Source of the DNA: Sphingomonas aerolata
GTDB lineage: Bacteria > Pseudomonadota > Alphaproteobacteria > Sphingomonadales > Sphingomonadaceae
Direction of reading: 5' to 3'
Length of the DNA: 64,000 nucleotides
NCBI RefSeq assembly: GCF_003046295.1
Contig: NZ_PZZN01000002.1
Location: 186,001-250,000, forward strand
Positions within the stretch are counted from its first letter, which is position 1; the number at the start of each line of letters is the position of its first letter. Shown here piece by piece: positions 19,508-27,180 of the stretch. The notes under the pieces are model-generated. The model ran no database searches and was not told where the DNA came from. It worked only from the letters and a program-made list of their open reading frames with translations. The translations under genes and the position numbers were made by a program.

Positions 19508-20053
19508 GTGAACGAGCCTGATGCCGACGCAGCATACCGCGATAGTGCAGCCGCAAAGCTGTTAGCTGAAGGGCTCGCTAACGCTGCGAGCGAGCGAGGG
19601 CTGAGCCAAAGAGCCATAGCAAAACAGCTCGGTTACAAGCAGTCCGTTGTCCTGAGCCATATGGCACTCGGAAGAGTGCCGATACCCATTGAGCGTGCCG
19701 AGCAGTTCGCCGAGACATTGATGCTGGATAAGCAAACCTTCCTCGTGGCCGTGCTACATCAGCGCTATCCGAAAGTAGATTGGAGGTCGATGCTGTCACC
19801 GCCGCGGGTATCAAATGCTACTGACGACCTTGTGGAGTCCCTTGAGGCAATCCTTGACGGCCCGCTTGACCTGCTCAGTGACAAGCAGGCTCACGTCATG
19901 CGCGAAGTGGCGTCAGACAAGAATGCCTCGAACCGATGGCTTTCCGTTCATGAGATACCAGCCATATCATTACTGCGATCATTGAGGCCCAAAATATGGT
20001 CTGACGGACTTTCTCCTGCCGATCGTGAGGCGGTTCGACAGGCGCTGACTTAA
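19508..20053 (+). CDS. XRE-type helix-turn-helix regulator
   Basis: 181 residues from GTG, with GGAG eight bases upstream. Residues about 27-80 form a Cro/C1-type HTH: LSQRAIAKQLGYKQSVVLSH, then GRVPIPIERAEQFAETL. The C-terminal 100 residues are unrecognised. It is divergent from the tyrosine recombinase with an inverted-repeat operator between, so it probably represses the recombinase and itself. The family usually acts as phage or island control proteins. Confidence 0.7.
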   Translation: MNEPDADAAYRDSAAAKLLAEGLANAASERGLSQRAIAKQLGYKQSVVLSHMALGRVPIPIERAEQFAETLMLDKQTFLVAVLHQRYPKVDWRSMLSPPRVSNATDDLVESLEAILDGPLDLLSDKQAHVMREVASDKNASNRWLSVHEIPAISLLRSLRPKIWSDGLSPADREAVRQALT

Positions 20054-20474
20054 CAACAGTCTCACTAATAGCGCTGGTGCGTGTTTTGGCGCACACGCAT
20101 GAGTGTGCTGACGGGATGGGATCCTTCAATAAATCGGAGGAGGCTTTCGACTGCGCGTCGCGCGCGATCACCGGGGGTATGCAATTGGGTGACGTGCCAC
20201 GGACTGCGCAGTCTTGATAAGGGCGCTGCGCGCATCGCCGCGAGTTTGAACAACCTGCTACCACGTAATGCATACACATTTTTAAAGGTTAGCGTTGGTG
20301 TGGTTATGTGTACGGTTTCCCCCCACCCACCTCCTATCTCTAAGATAGAGGTGCTATTTATCGTGACGGTGTTTCGTAGGGTACCGTCTACGCGCTCTGG
20401 CCAGTTTGCAGGCCATATATCGAGCCGCGGCGGTAATAATACCCAGCGATTTCGTAGGCGGGTAATTCGTCGGA
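20054..20474. other. Intergenic region with a TGCGTGT/ACACGCA hairpin at 20078-20099
   Basis: No gene recognised. Perfect 7-bp arms TGCGTGT and ACACGCA with an 8-base spacer lie 25 bases after the XRE stop. The arms resemble the ATGTGTG/CACACAT operator upstream, so this could be a second binding site rather than a terminator; no T-run follows. Confidence 0.4.
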
Positions 20475-21242
20475 TTAGGATAAATCTCGTAGGGGGTTAT
20501 TTGCTGACCAATCAAGCGCTTCCTTCGGCGAGAATGCTGGCCAGACTGGCCCGTTTGCTTCCGGCAACAGTCGCGTTTCGAGTACCGCAATTCGCTTCAG
20601 CGCGCGTGTCACCCGGTCACGTAGCACTTCCCGCTCAAGCCCGTAGTTTCTGCCCTCATCGGTCATTAATCCGGCGATTGAGTAGGCTGTAATCGATTTG
20701 GTTTGCGTCGCGCGGATAGAGAGAAGCGTCTTCGCCCGCCATACATCGGCGGTGAAGGCAGCGTTCGTGCCGTCTGGATCGACAGTGACGGTCTTTGGGG
20801 CTCCTGCGCTATTTGCGAACCAGTGAAACCGAACGATCCGAAAAATGCGTTCATGCTCGAGCTGCGATACTATCTCCTCGGGAACTAGATGCTCCTTGAG
20901 TTCACGTCGCGCATCACGTGCGCGTTTTTCCCGTTGTCTCCGTGCATCGTTGTCGAGGACGCGTCGCCTCTCGTCGCGGGGCCAGTTGGCTGCATATGTG
21001 TCATTTTTGCTCGTGAATGGTCCCGCTGCGACCAGCGCTTTCTCCAGCCGACCAAGAGCCTGAGGTGCGTCAATACGTTGGGTTTCACGATGATAAGCCG
21101 TGGCCCCGCCCGCGGCGCGGAATGCTTGAGCGGCGCTGGCAACCTCGGGGGATATGTTCAGTCGCTCCTCGGCTACACCCGGCGGCGCGTATCGGAGCAC
21201 CGCCTTAGCGATCGTGCCGGTAGGCGAATGGATCGTCAGCAT
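20475..21242 (-). CDS. Uncharacterised protein
   Basis: 255 residues from the Met of MLTIHSPTGTIA; the in-frame ATG six bases earlier, at 21248, is equally possible. A basic, helical middle section (RRRVLDNDARRQREKRARDARRE broken over residues 125-150) is followed by sequence reading TVTVDPDGTNAAFTADVWRA and a helical C-terminus. No family recognised. It is back-to-back with the + strand gene at 21247, the two candidate start regions touching. Confidence 0.5.
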   Translation of the reverse strand: MLTIHSPTGTIAKAVLRYAPPGVAEERLNISPEVASAAQAFRAAGGATAYHRETQRIDAPQALGRLEKALVAAGPFTSKNDTYAANWPRDERRRVLDNDARRQREKRARDARRELKEHLVPEEIVSQLEHERIFRIVRFHWFANSAGAPKTVTVDPDGTNAAFTADVWRAKTLLSIRATQTKSITAYSIAGLMTDEGRNYGLEREVLRDRVTRALKRIAVLETRLLPEANGPVWPAFSPKEALDWSANNPLRDLS

Positions 21243-21246
21243 TCGC

Positions 21247-21813
21247 ATGAGTGCGAAGACGCTGACCGCGGACCAGCTCGATGTCCGCTTGCAACAGCTG
21301 ATCAAAGCAGTCCGCTGGCCGTCCTCCGCTACCACGGCGACGAGCGCGGCGGCCCCGGTCACGGCTTGCACGGCACCGCTGACATTCACCAAGGCGAAGC
21401 AAGCGAAGCCGAACGGCGCGGATCTGCTGATGTCGCTGATGTCGAGCACCGTGGCAGCCAAGGCAAAAACGGAGGAAAAGCTGACTCCGCAGGCGCCGCA
21501 TCCAACTTGGTGTCGTGACGGCACCGCGCGCACCGAATACGGCGTCTATCGATCGAGTGCGAACGCGGGCGGATATGTCATGGCGCTCTACGATGCCGGC
21601 CGTGTCATCAGTGTCTATCCATCGCTAATGGGCCAGGCCGACAAGAGCGGGACCTATGCGGTGTCGCTGGAGGATGTCGAAGGGACGACGTCGGTCTTTC
21701 CGTCGTTCACAGCCCTGCCATCGCCCAAGCAGGTGTGGGATCTGGTCGAAAGTGGCAAGCGCAACGGTACGGTGAAGGGCAAGGTGATAACGATCAACCC
21801 AAAGGCGCTCTGA
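21247..21813 (+). CDS. Uncharacterised protein
   Basis: 188 residues from MSAKTLTADQLD. A low-complexity Ala/Thr/Lys-rich N-terminal half is followed by a beta-rich C-terminal half (EYGVYRSSANAGGYVMALYD, ISVYPSLMG) ending GKVITINPKAL. No signal peptide and no family recognised. The start abuts that of the opposite-strand gene at 21242, leaving no room for separate promoters; one of the two starts is probably mis-set. Converges with the HAD gene. Confidence 0.5.
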   Translation: MSAKTLTADQLDVRLQQLIKAVRWPSSATTATSAAAPVTACTAPLTFTKAKQAKPNGADLLMSLMSSTVAAKAKTEEKLTPQAPHPTWCRDGTARTEYGVYRSSANAGGYVMALYDAGRVISVYPSLMGQADKSGTYAVSLEDVEGTTSVFPSFTALPSPKQVWDLVESGKRNGTVKGKVITINPKAL

Positions 21814-21824
21814 CCAAGGCGCCT
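21803..21824. terminator. Possible bidirectional terminator hairpin
   Basis: 6-bp arms AGGCGC and GCGCCT with a 10-base loop, between the convergent stops at 21813 and 21840. It lacks a T-run, so confidence is low. Confidence 0.3.
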
Positions 21825-21839
21825 CCCTGTACCGAAGGG

Positions 21840-22541
21840 TCAACTGCGATTGATACGATCGATCAGCGCGGGCAGTTCGGCCAGGCTCTTCAGCGTCGCG
21901 AAACGATCCGAAAACTCAGGCGGTGATGCATGCTCATGTGCCCAGGCACCATCCTGCGGGACATAGGCGGCCCACGCGCCAGCCTCCAGCGCCGGACGCA
22001 CGTCGGAGCGCATCGAGTCCCCCGCCATCACCGCCTCGGCAGGCTGCACCGCGTATCGCTCGAACAGCCGTGCGAAGGTATCGGCGGTCTTGTCGCTGAC
22101 GATCTCGACACCGGCAAAGCGATCACCAAGGCCAGATGCAGCGAGCTTCGCCTCCTGATGCAACAGGTCGCCCTTGGTTACGAGGACGAGCCGACCGTGA
22201 TCCGCCAAATCCTCCAGCGTCTGTGCGATCCCGTCGAACAACTCGACGGGGTGCGCAAGCAGTGATCGGCCTGCCGCTAGGATGTCCGCAACCATCATCG
22301 GCTTCAGATCGGCACCGCAAAGCTCGATCGCAGTTTCGATCATCGACAGCGTGAAACCCTTCGCGCCGTACCCGTAGAGCGGCAGGTTGCGGGCTTCACA
22401 TGCTTCCAGCGCCGGGCGTGCAACATGCGCGTCGGCAAACGGACGCAACATCTCCAGCAGCGCATCCTCGGCTGCGTTGAAATGCCGCATATTATGCCAG
22501 AGCGTGTCGTCGGCATCGAGGCAGATAAGGCGTATTGTCAT
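21840..22541 (-). CDS. HAD-superfamily hydrolase
   Basis: 233 residues. All four HAD motifs are visible: the nucleophile DxD in CLDADDTLW (Asp8 and Asp10), the motif II Thr in LVTKGD, the Lys in SDKT, and the acidic motif IV in AGDSMRSD. A helical cap lies between motifs I and II (residues 15-100). Such enzymes are mostly small-molecule phosphatases of the YjjG/2-haloacid type; the substrate cannot be deduced. It stands alone in the island with a coding style like chromosomal sphingomonad genes. Confidence 0.85.
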   Translation of the reverse strand: MTIRLICLDADDTLWHNMRHFNAAEDALLEMLRPFADAHVARPALEACEARNLPLYGYGAKGFTLSMIETAIELCGADLKPMMVADILAAGRSLLAHPVELFDGIAQTLEDLADHGRLVLVTKGDLLHQEAKLAASGLGDRFAGVEIVSDKTADTFARLFERYAVQPAEAVMAGDSMRSDVRPALEAGAWAAYVPQDGAWAHEHASPPEFSDRFATLKSLAELPALIDRINRS

Positions 22542-22803
22542 TGCTACGTTTTACACCCCGGCTTTCTGTCGAACCATGCCTATCTACCCACAGCGCACGA
22601 GCCTGAAACCATCAAGCCAGGCGTCCAGGAGCATCCAGGCAACGCGACCGCCATTCGATCTCACCTGAGAACAGCACCCAGGGTGGTTGCGTTTAGTTGT
22701 CAGATAGTTGCGCATTTTTTGATGGTGTAGACGCAACTCGATGCCACCCGCATCCCACCGTCAGGCATGCAATCACCGATCATCGACAACGAACGAAGGT
22801 GAC

Positions 22804-23106
22804 ATGATGCTCGACAACTCGCCCCCACCATCCGCATCCCTGAGGCTCTATCAGGTGAGCTATGAGACATGGGTCCCTCCAGTGATCGTGGCAGCCAAGT
22901 CGCCCGAACGTGCTGCGGCAATCGCGACTTACGGCCGGCCCCCGGAGCCAGGTTCACCGCAGACCATAGTCATGGACGTCACCGATGAGTTTCTGGCACT
23001 TTCGCCGATCGCCGCATCGCATGTTCAAGCCCTGATCTCGGGTAAGGTAGAGGGCGTGGTATCCTATGACGCCGAGGAGGGCTGGGCATACGAAGCCCTG
23101 CGGTAA
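22804..23106 (+). CDS. Small uncharacterised protein
   Basis: 100 residues from MMLDNSPPPSAS, with AGGTGAC just upstream. A compact acidic protein (LYQVSYETWVPPVIVAA, IVMDVTDEFLALSPIAA, DAEEGWAYEALR) resembling the short cytosolic hypotheticals common in sphingomonads. No family recognised. Confidence 0.55.
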   Translation: MMLDNSPPPSASLRLYQVSYETWVPPVIVAAKSPERAAAIATYGRPPEPGSPQTIVMDVTDEFLALSPIAASHVQALISGKVEGVVSYDAEEGWAYEALR

Positions 23107-23453
23107 ACCAACGCTCGGTCATCAAGGCTGACGATCAGATACCGCGGTGGTGATGTGCCAGGTTCCAATCAATTTCGAGCTTGGCGCACTCCAAGCCACC
23201 CTCCGGCAATTGGCGGCGTGGTAGAGAAATCGGCAAAGTGAGGCAGCGCCGTTGGTTGCACCACGCAACCAGTCTTCCTTCAGGGCGGTCCCTACCGATC
23301 CAAGGCTCGGGGAACGCGCCTGGAGGCTCGTGACCAGGAGGAAGCGCTCACTCCGCACGTATGCGTCGACCACCGCGGGTTATGCACTTTTCAGACCCTC
23401 AATCTGAATAGGTCCACTTCGTAACTAAAAGAACAAAAAAGAACCTCGTTCCC

Positions 23454-23477
23454 ATATTACTACGTAGTAAGTAATAT
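23454..23477. promoter_or_regulatory. Nested 24-base palindrome
   Basis: A 14-base perfect palindrome TTACTACGTAGTAA (23457-23470) sits inside outer arms ATATTAC and GTAATAT (23454-23460, 23471-23477). Such symmetry suggests a dimeric protein-binding site. No start codon lies within 300 bases, so its target is unknown. Confidence 0.45.
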
Positions 23478-23534
23478 ACCGGAGCGCGGGAGTTTCGAGA
23501 TCAAGCTCGAATCCAGCGCAACCGGAAAATCTCT

Positions 23535-23589
23535 AACGCGCGCGCACGCGAGCGCACACGCCTAGCGCGTATACGCGAGCACGCGCACG
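23535..23589. repeat. Alternating purine-pyrimidine tract
   Basis: About 55 bases dominated by CG and CA dinucleotide steps (ACGCGCGCGCACGCG and similar). Long alternating purine-pyrimidine runs can adopt Z-DNA under negative supercoiling. It begins 58 bases after the nested palindrome. Confidence 0.45.
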
Positions 23590-24050
23590 AGACCCAAAAT
23601 CCCGCGGCGATCAGCGCGAAGCGCGGTGATGGCAATGCAGATTAAAGCTCGAAGAACGGCTTGCTGAGCACGTCCAACCGACCGATGCCATCATGTGGCA
23701 TCGTTAGGCGCTGGAGCATGCATACGGCGGCTCACGCGGGGTTTCATAAGGATCAGCGACGATCGGAATACGCCAATGGCCTGTTTGAGGCCGCTGGAGC
23801 CACTCTGGGGCGCCGAAAGTGCGGCAGGGCTAGTCTGGTATTCCTGGGGCCACGATCGCCGCTGTAAGGGGCTACAAAAGGAAAACGGAAATAAACCGCA
23901 ATCAGGCTACGTTCGCCGCATTTGCCAACTGGGTTGGTTCGGCCCGAACAGGGCGATGTGCACACTGGCCCGGTTACCAAGCTCCAATGGGCGCCTAAAC
24001 GTCTTGACCAAGCACGGCGTAATTGGGTGGCGACCATGCTAGTGCGGCCT

Positions 24051-24305
24051 TCAGTGCGCTAAAATGACGAACTTTGTTAACAGCACGCCAGAAGAGATCA
24101 GCGCGACGCCGACGACCATGCCCAGCCCAGAAAGGATCCACGGGGACGTCTTCCATGTATCGAGCCTATTCAGGGCCGCCAGATGCTGTTCCAGAGACTT
24201 TTCCATGATCTGCTGATTTAGCAATTTAATCCGCTTGGCACGGCCTTCAGCCTCCCCGTCTTCTGCCGGCCAAGTGGTGGTAGTCGTCGGCTCGGATTGA
24301 GTCAT
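24051..24305 (-). CDS. Small membrane protein
   Basis: 84 residues from MTQSEPTTTTTW, with GGAG nine bases before the ATG; an upstream ATG at 24368 is less well supported. A charged helical region (AKRIKLLNQQIMEKSLEQHL) precedes one long or two short hydrophobic helices (PWILSGLGMVVGVALISSG and VLLTKFVILAH). It is likely a small inner-membrane protein with a cytosolic coiled-coil. It follows the receiver-domain gene by about 50 bases on the same strand and probably belongs to the DUF262 operon. Confidence 0.6.
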   Translation of the reverse strand: MTQSEPTTTTTWPAEDGEAEGRAKRIKLLNQQIMEKSLEQHLAALNRLDTWKTSPWILSGLGMVVGVALISSGVLLTKFVILAH

Positions 24306-24352
24306 GGGTCGCTTCTCCATCTCGCGCCGCGAGCGATTCGAAGGTTGACGGC

Positions 24353-24757
24353 TCATGCGATCCGCCATGTCGTCAGAGGATGGCTTGTCACGGGCAATTC
24401 GACAAGGCGAACCGATGACAGAATGCCATGCCGCTGCGCACTTTGGAGCAGGCCGCGCATGTTCGCACGGCCAACCGGATTGGCGCTGTGCAGTATGACC
24501 AGCTTAAGATGATCGAACGCTTTCGGCCGATCTATCGCTGCGTCGATCAGCAGATGCATACAGTGCTGGCCGCCCGGGATCTCGACACCGACTTCATCAC
24601 AGCCGAGGTCATGATCGAACGAAATGATCGTTGGCTCGTGGTTCCTGAGCAACGCGCAGAATTGTGTGGCGTCACGTGCCACCAGCCAGTTGCCCGGAGG
24701 TGGCGCGCGCTCGTCGTCAAGGAAGATTTTGGGATTGATGGCAAGTGCGTTTGCCAT
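24353..24757 (-). CDS. Cyclic-phosphate-processing receiver domain protein (cREC-like)
   Basis: 134 residues from MANALAINPKIF; a start at 24775 is also possible. IFLDDERAPPPGNW near the N-terminus and IISFDHDLGCDEVG in the middle match my memory of the cREC receiver-like family predicted to act on cyclic phosphates of RNA or nucleotides. It has the Asp cluster of receiver domains but no kinase or output domain. Its start is within 30 bases of the DUF262 gene stop, so the two are co-transcribed. Family assignment fairly good; biochemical role predicted only. Confidence 0.65.
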   Translation of the reverse strand: MANALAINPKIFLDDERAPPPGNWLVARDATQFCALLRNHEPTIISFDHDLGCDEVGVEIPGGQHCMHLLIDAAIDRPKAFDHLKLVILHSANPVGRANMRGLLQSAQRHGILSSVRLVELPVTSHPLTTWRIA

Positions 24758-24783
24758 GCGCGGAGTTGAGCGCATCAAACTAT

Positions 24784-26556
24784 CTAAGCCGTCTTGTCGG
24801 TTACGTCGAGGAACCGCTTGAGCGCGTTGCGGATCAATTGCTCGCGCGCATCGATGAAATCGAGGAAACGATCGAACTCCCACAGCTCGGGATCATTGGG
24901 AATAAGATGCTGTTCGAAATACGTGGCGTCTCGAGTGTGCAGCCATGATGCCAGTTCTCCATCTGACTTGCCGAGATTTTCACGCTCGATCAGCAGCTGG
25001 AGATTGCCGAGGCTGTTTATTGATCGACGCATGCTCTCGATCAGCGGACCGCCCACGCCTCGCTCGCGAAGCGCTCTTTCGCTGAACGCCGCCAGTGGGA
25101 AGATATGATCGACATGGTAGCGCGACGAGGGCGAGCGGCGGCCGTCGTATAGCATGCCGAGCGCAATGGCCGTGTGCTTTTTGCCGTAGGACGTGTCGAG
25201 GAGTTTTCGCGTCCCTTCTTCGTCAAACGACAGGTGGTGACCGCGCCGCGTGCGCATGTCTTGAGCGAGCTTGGCCAGCGGGAAGTCGCGCGACGAGCGC
25301 ATTTCCTCTCGGATCGTGTCGCGACAAGTCGCGATAGCCCCGTCCGAGTGGCCGCCGAAAGCGCCGTTGAACAGCGAACTAAACAACCAGCGGCGAATGC
25401 GCTCGCGATTGACGGCGTCAAATGCCGACGTCCCATCAAGTCGGTAGCCATCGATCCTCGAGATGTAATAGGCGATCGGAATCAACGTGTTTATGCTCGT
25501 CAACTGACTACCATCAAGCCCGAACCAGGCGACTAGCTCGACAGTGCTCTCCAGGGACGAGCGGATCAGATTCCAGTTCTCGCGGATGATCTGCATATTG
25601 TGCGCGGTGAAGTTGGCGACATTGTAGACGTTCGGCAAATCCGAGATGACCAGGCAGGCGCGCATCACTAGGTCCTTGTCGAAGTTGAACGCCGCACCCA
25701 TGCCCTTGCTGAGTCGCTCAACTAAGCCATATATCTCGTCGCGTACGTAGCTCTTACCCCATGTTGTTGTGACGACGCTCATAAGAAGATCGGCCTTAGA
25801 CAGCTTCATTCCGCCTTCGTTTGCACGAATGAAGATAGCGAGAACGCGATCAATATCCTGTACGCGCTCTGTATAATAGGAGATCGGCTCGTCGATCCAT
25901 ACGAGCTCGTGAAGGCGATTGATGTTGCGTTCTGCAATTTTCAGCTGCTCTGCGACAACTCTTTCACCGACATCGGCGAACAGTGTATCCCGATACGCAT
26001 GCAAGCGCTCACCATCATTTATATCCAGAATATCGCCAATCTTGACCCAAAACTGCTTGTGGTCGTTGCGTGGCCGAACACAAAAAAACTTGAACCGATA
26101 ACGGTTCGCTATAAGCTCATCGTCGTCACCAATCTCCTCAGGATCTTTAAAAAGATCTAGATAGAGATAGTGCGCACGAAAGATTGCGGATTTGTTGCGG
26201 CGGCCGGATTTCTCAAGAAGCGTGTATGAGCCGGCCAGCCCAATCAATAGTGAGGTCAGCCGCTGCTGCCCGTCCAATACGAAAATCACATCACGGCCGT
26301 CGGGTTCGACCTTCTGGCTCCAAGGCTCACCCTGACGGTAAGCTTCTTCGAAACGATAGATGGGCCATTGGCGACGGTTCTGCGGCTCGACCGCCCAGAA
26401 CAGGAAACTTGAGATCGGGTATCCCTGCATCAAGCTGTCGAACAGGCCGACAATCTGTTCCGGCTTCCAAACATAGGGCCTCTGGATAGCGGGCAGGTAT
26501 AGGGAATGGTTCACACGCCGACGTGCCTCAGCAATGGTCATAGATTGATAGTACAA
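24784..26556 (-). CDS. DUF262-domain protein with HNH-like C-terminus (GmrSD-like)
   Basis: 590 residues. The N-terminal DUF262 (ParB-like, GmrS type) domain is clear: LPAIQRPYVWKPEQI at 21-35 and the hallmark DGQQR at 95-99. The C-terminal part has YHVDHIFPLAAF at about 480, a DUF1524-like HNH motif, although the usual NLG part reads SLGNLQLLIERENL. GmrSD proteins are NTP-dependent nucleases that attack glucosylated phage DNA (type IV restriction); related DUF262 proteins act in other defence systems. Transcribed leftward with the receiver and small membrane genes. Confidence 0.8.
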   Translation of the reverse strand: MYYQSMTIAEARRRVNHSLYLPAIQRPYVWKPEQIVGLFDSLMQGYPISSFLFWAVEPQNRRQWPIYRFEEAYRQGEPWSQKVEPDGRDVIFVLDGQQRLTSLLIGLAGSYTLLEKSGRRNKSAIFRAHYLYLDLFKDPEEIGDDDELIANRYRFKFFCVRPRNDHKQFWVKIGDILDINDGERLHAYRDTLFADVGERVVAEQLKIAERNINRLHELVWIDEPISYYTERVQDIDRVLAIFIRANEGGMKLSKADLLMSVVTTTWGKSYVRDEIYGLVERLSKGMGAAFNFDKDLVMRACLVISDLPNVYNVANFTAHNMQIIRENWNLIRSSLESTVELVAWFGLDGSQLTSINTLIPIAYYISRIDGYRLDGTSAFDAVNRERIRRWLFSSLFNGAFGGHSDGAIATCRDTIREEMRSSRDFPLAKLAQDMRTRRGHHLSFDEEGTRKLLDTSYGKKHTAIALGMLYDGRRSPSSRYHVDHIFPLAAFSERALRERGVGGPLIESMRRSINSLGNLQLLIERENLGKSDGELASWLHTRDATYFEQHLIPNDPELWEFDRFLDFIDAREQLIRNALKRFLDVTDKTA

Positions 26557-27180
26557 GACCGGCTCCGATCACGAGATAAGACGTTATTTTTCGCGATATT
26601 GTCTGACAGGAAAGCCGCAAAATAATTCCGCAAACCGTATCGTCAACATATCAGGGAAGGACTTGTCGGCGTATGTGGGTTGTCTACTATGCAGCTTTTC
26701 ACGAACTTCAGGGGCGTTCATTCAAAATACTAGAAAATCAAGACGTGAATATATATTTTTAGGAAGGGTGCATGTTGAGCGATATGCACCATGCCTTCCA
26801 GGGAACGAATGATCGGTCATCGCTGACCTTGCTACTATCAATGAATGCTTAGTTGCTTACGCGCCTGCGAAAGTTGTTAGCAAAGCCGCGCTCTGCTGAT
26901 GTGGGGTTCCGGTGAGGGGGGTAATCAACAGCCGCGGGTCCACGGGAGTGTAGAGCCTAAGCCGTAAACCGCATCCTCCGGTTTCCCCGCGTTGCGTGTT
27001 CCGACACATCAATTACGTCACCTCGAAATCTACAAATTTGAAGAGGTCCTAGCCAAATTTGAAAAGGCTTGATCCGGGTGCTGCCTATCGCCGGCGTTGG
27101 AATGCTGCCCAAGCCATCCGCGGCTGAACAGGTTGTGGTAGACTTGGTGACCCTTTTCGCGCCTTATCACGGCAAGTGTC
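26557..27180. other. Intergenic region between divergent defence genes, 624 bases
   Basis: No gene recognised. The first 250 bases are AT-richer than the surroundings and should contain the leftward promoter of the DUF262 operon. A small AAACCG/CGGTTT inverted repeat is near 26967. The rightward promoter of the helicase gene is presumably in the last 100 bases. Confidence 0.35.

Larger units (their letters stand above)
23107..24050. other. Gene-free region, 944 bases
   Basis: No open frame here has convincing coding character. It contains a nested palindrome (23454-23477), an alternating CG/CA tract (23535-23589), and an 8-bp perfect inverted repeat CGATGCCA/TGGCATCG (23683-23703, 5-base loop). 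The combination could be a replication or transfer site, or simply decayed sequence. Confidence 0.45.

Noticed and set aside
20334..20358. CTATCT/AGATAG hairpin as a terminator for the gene at 20475
   Set aside because: The stem is short and lacks a T-run on the relevant strand; it could be chance in a low-complexity stretch.
23661..24042. Overlapping frames on both strands in the gene-free region
   Set aside because: No ribosome site, no natural composition and no recognisable family, so they were left as non-coding.
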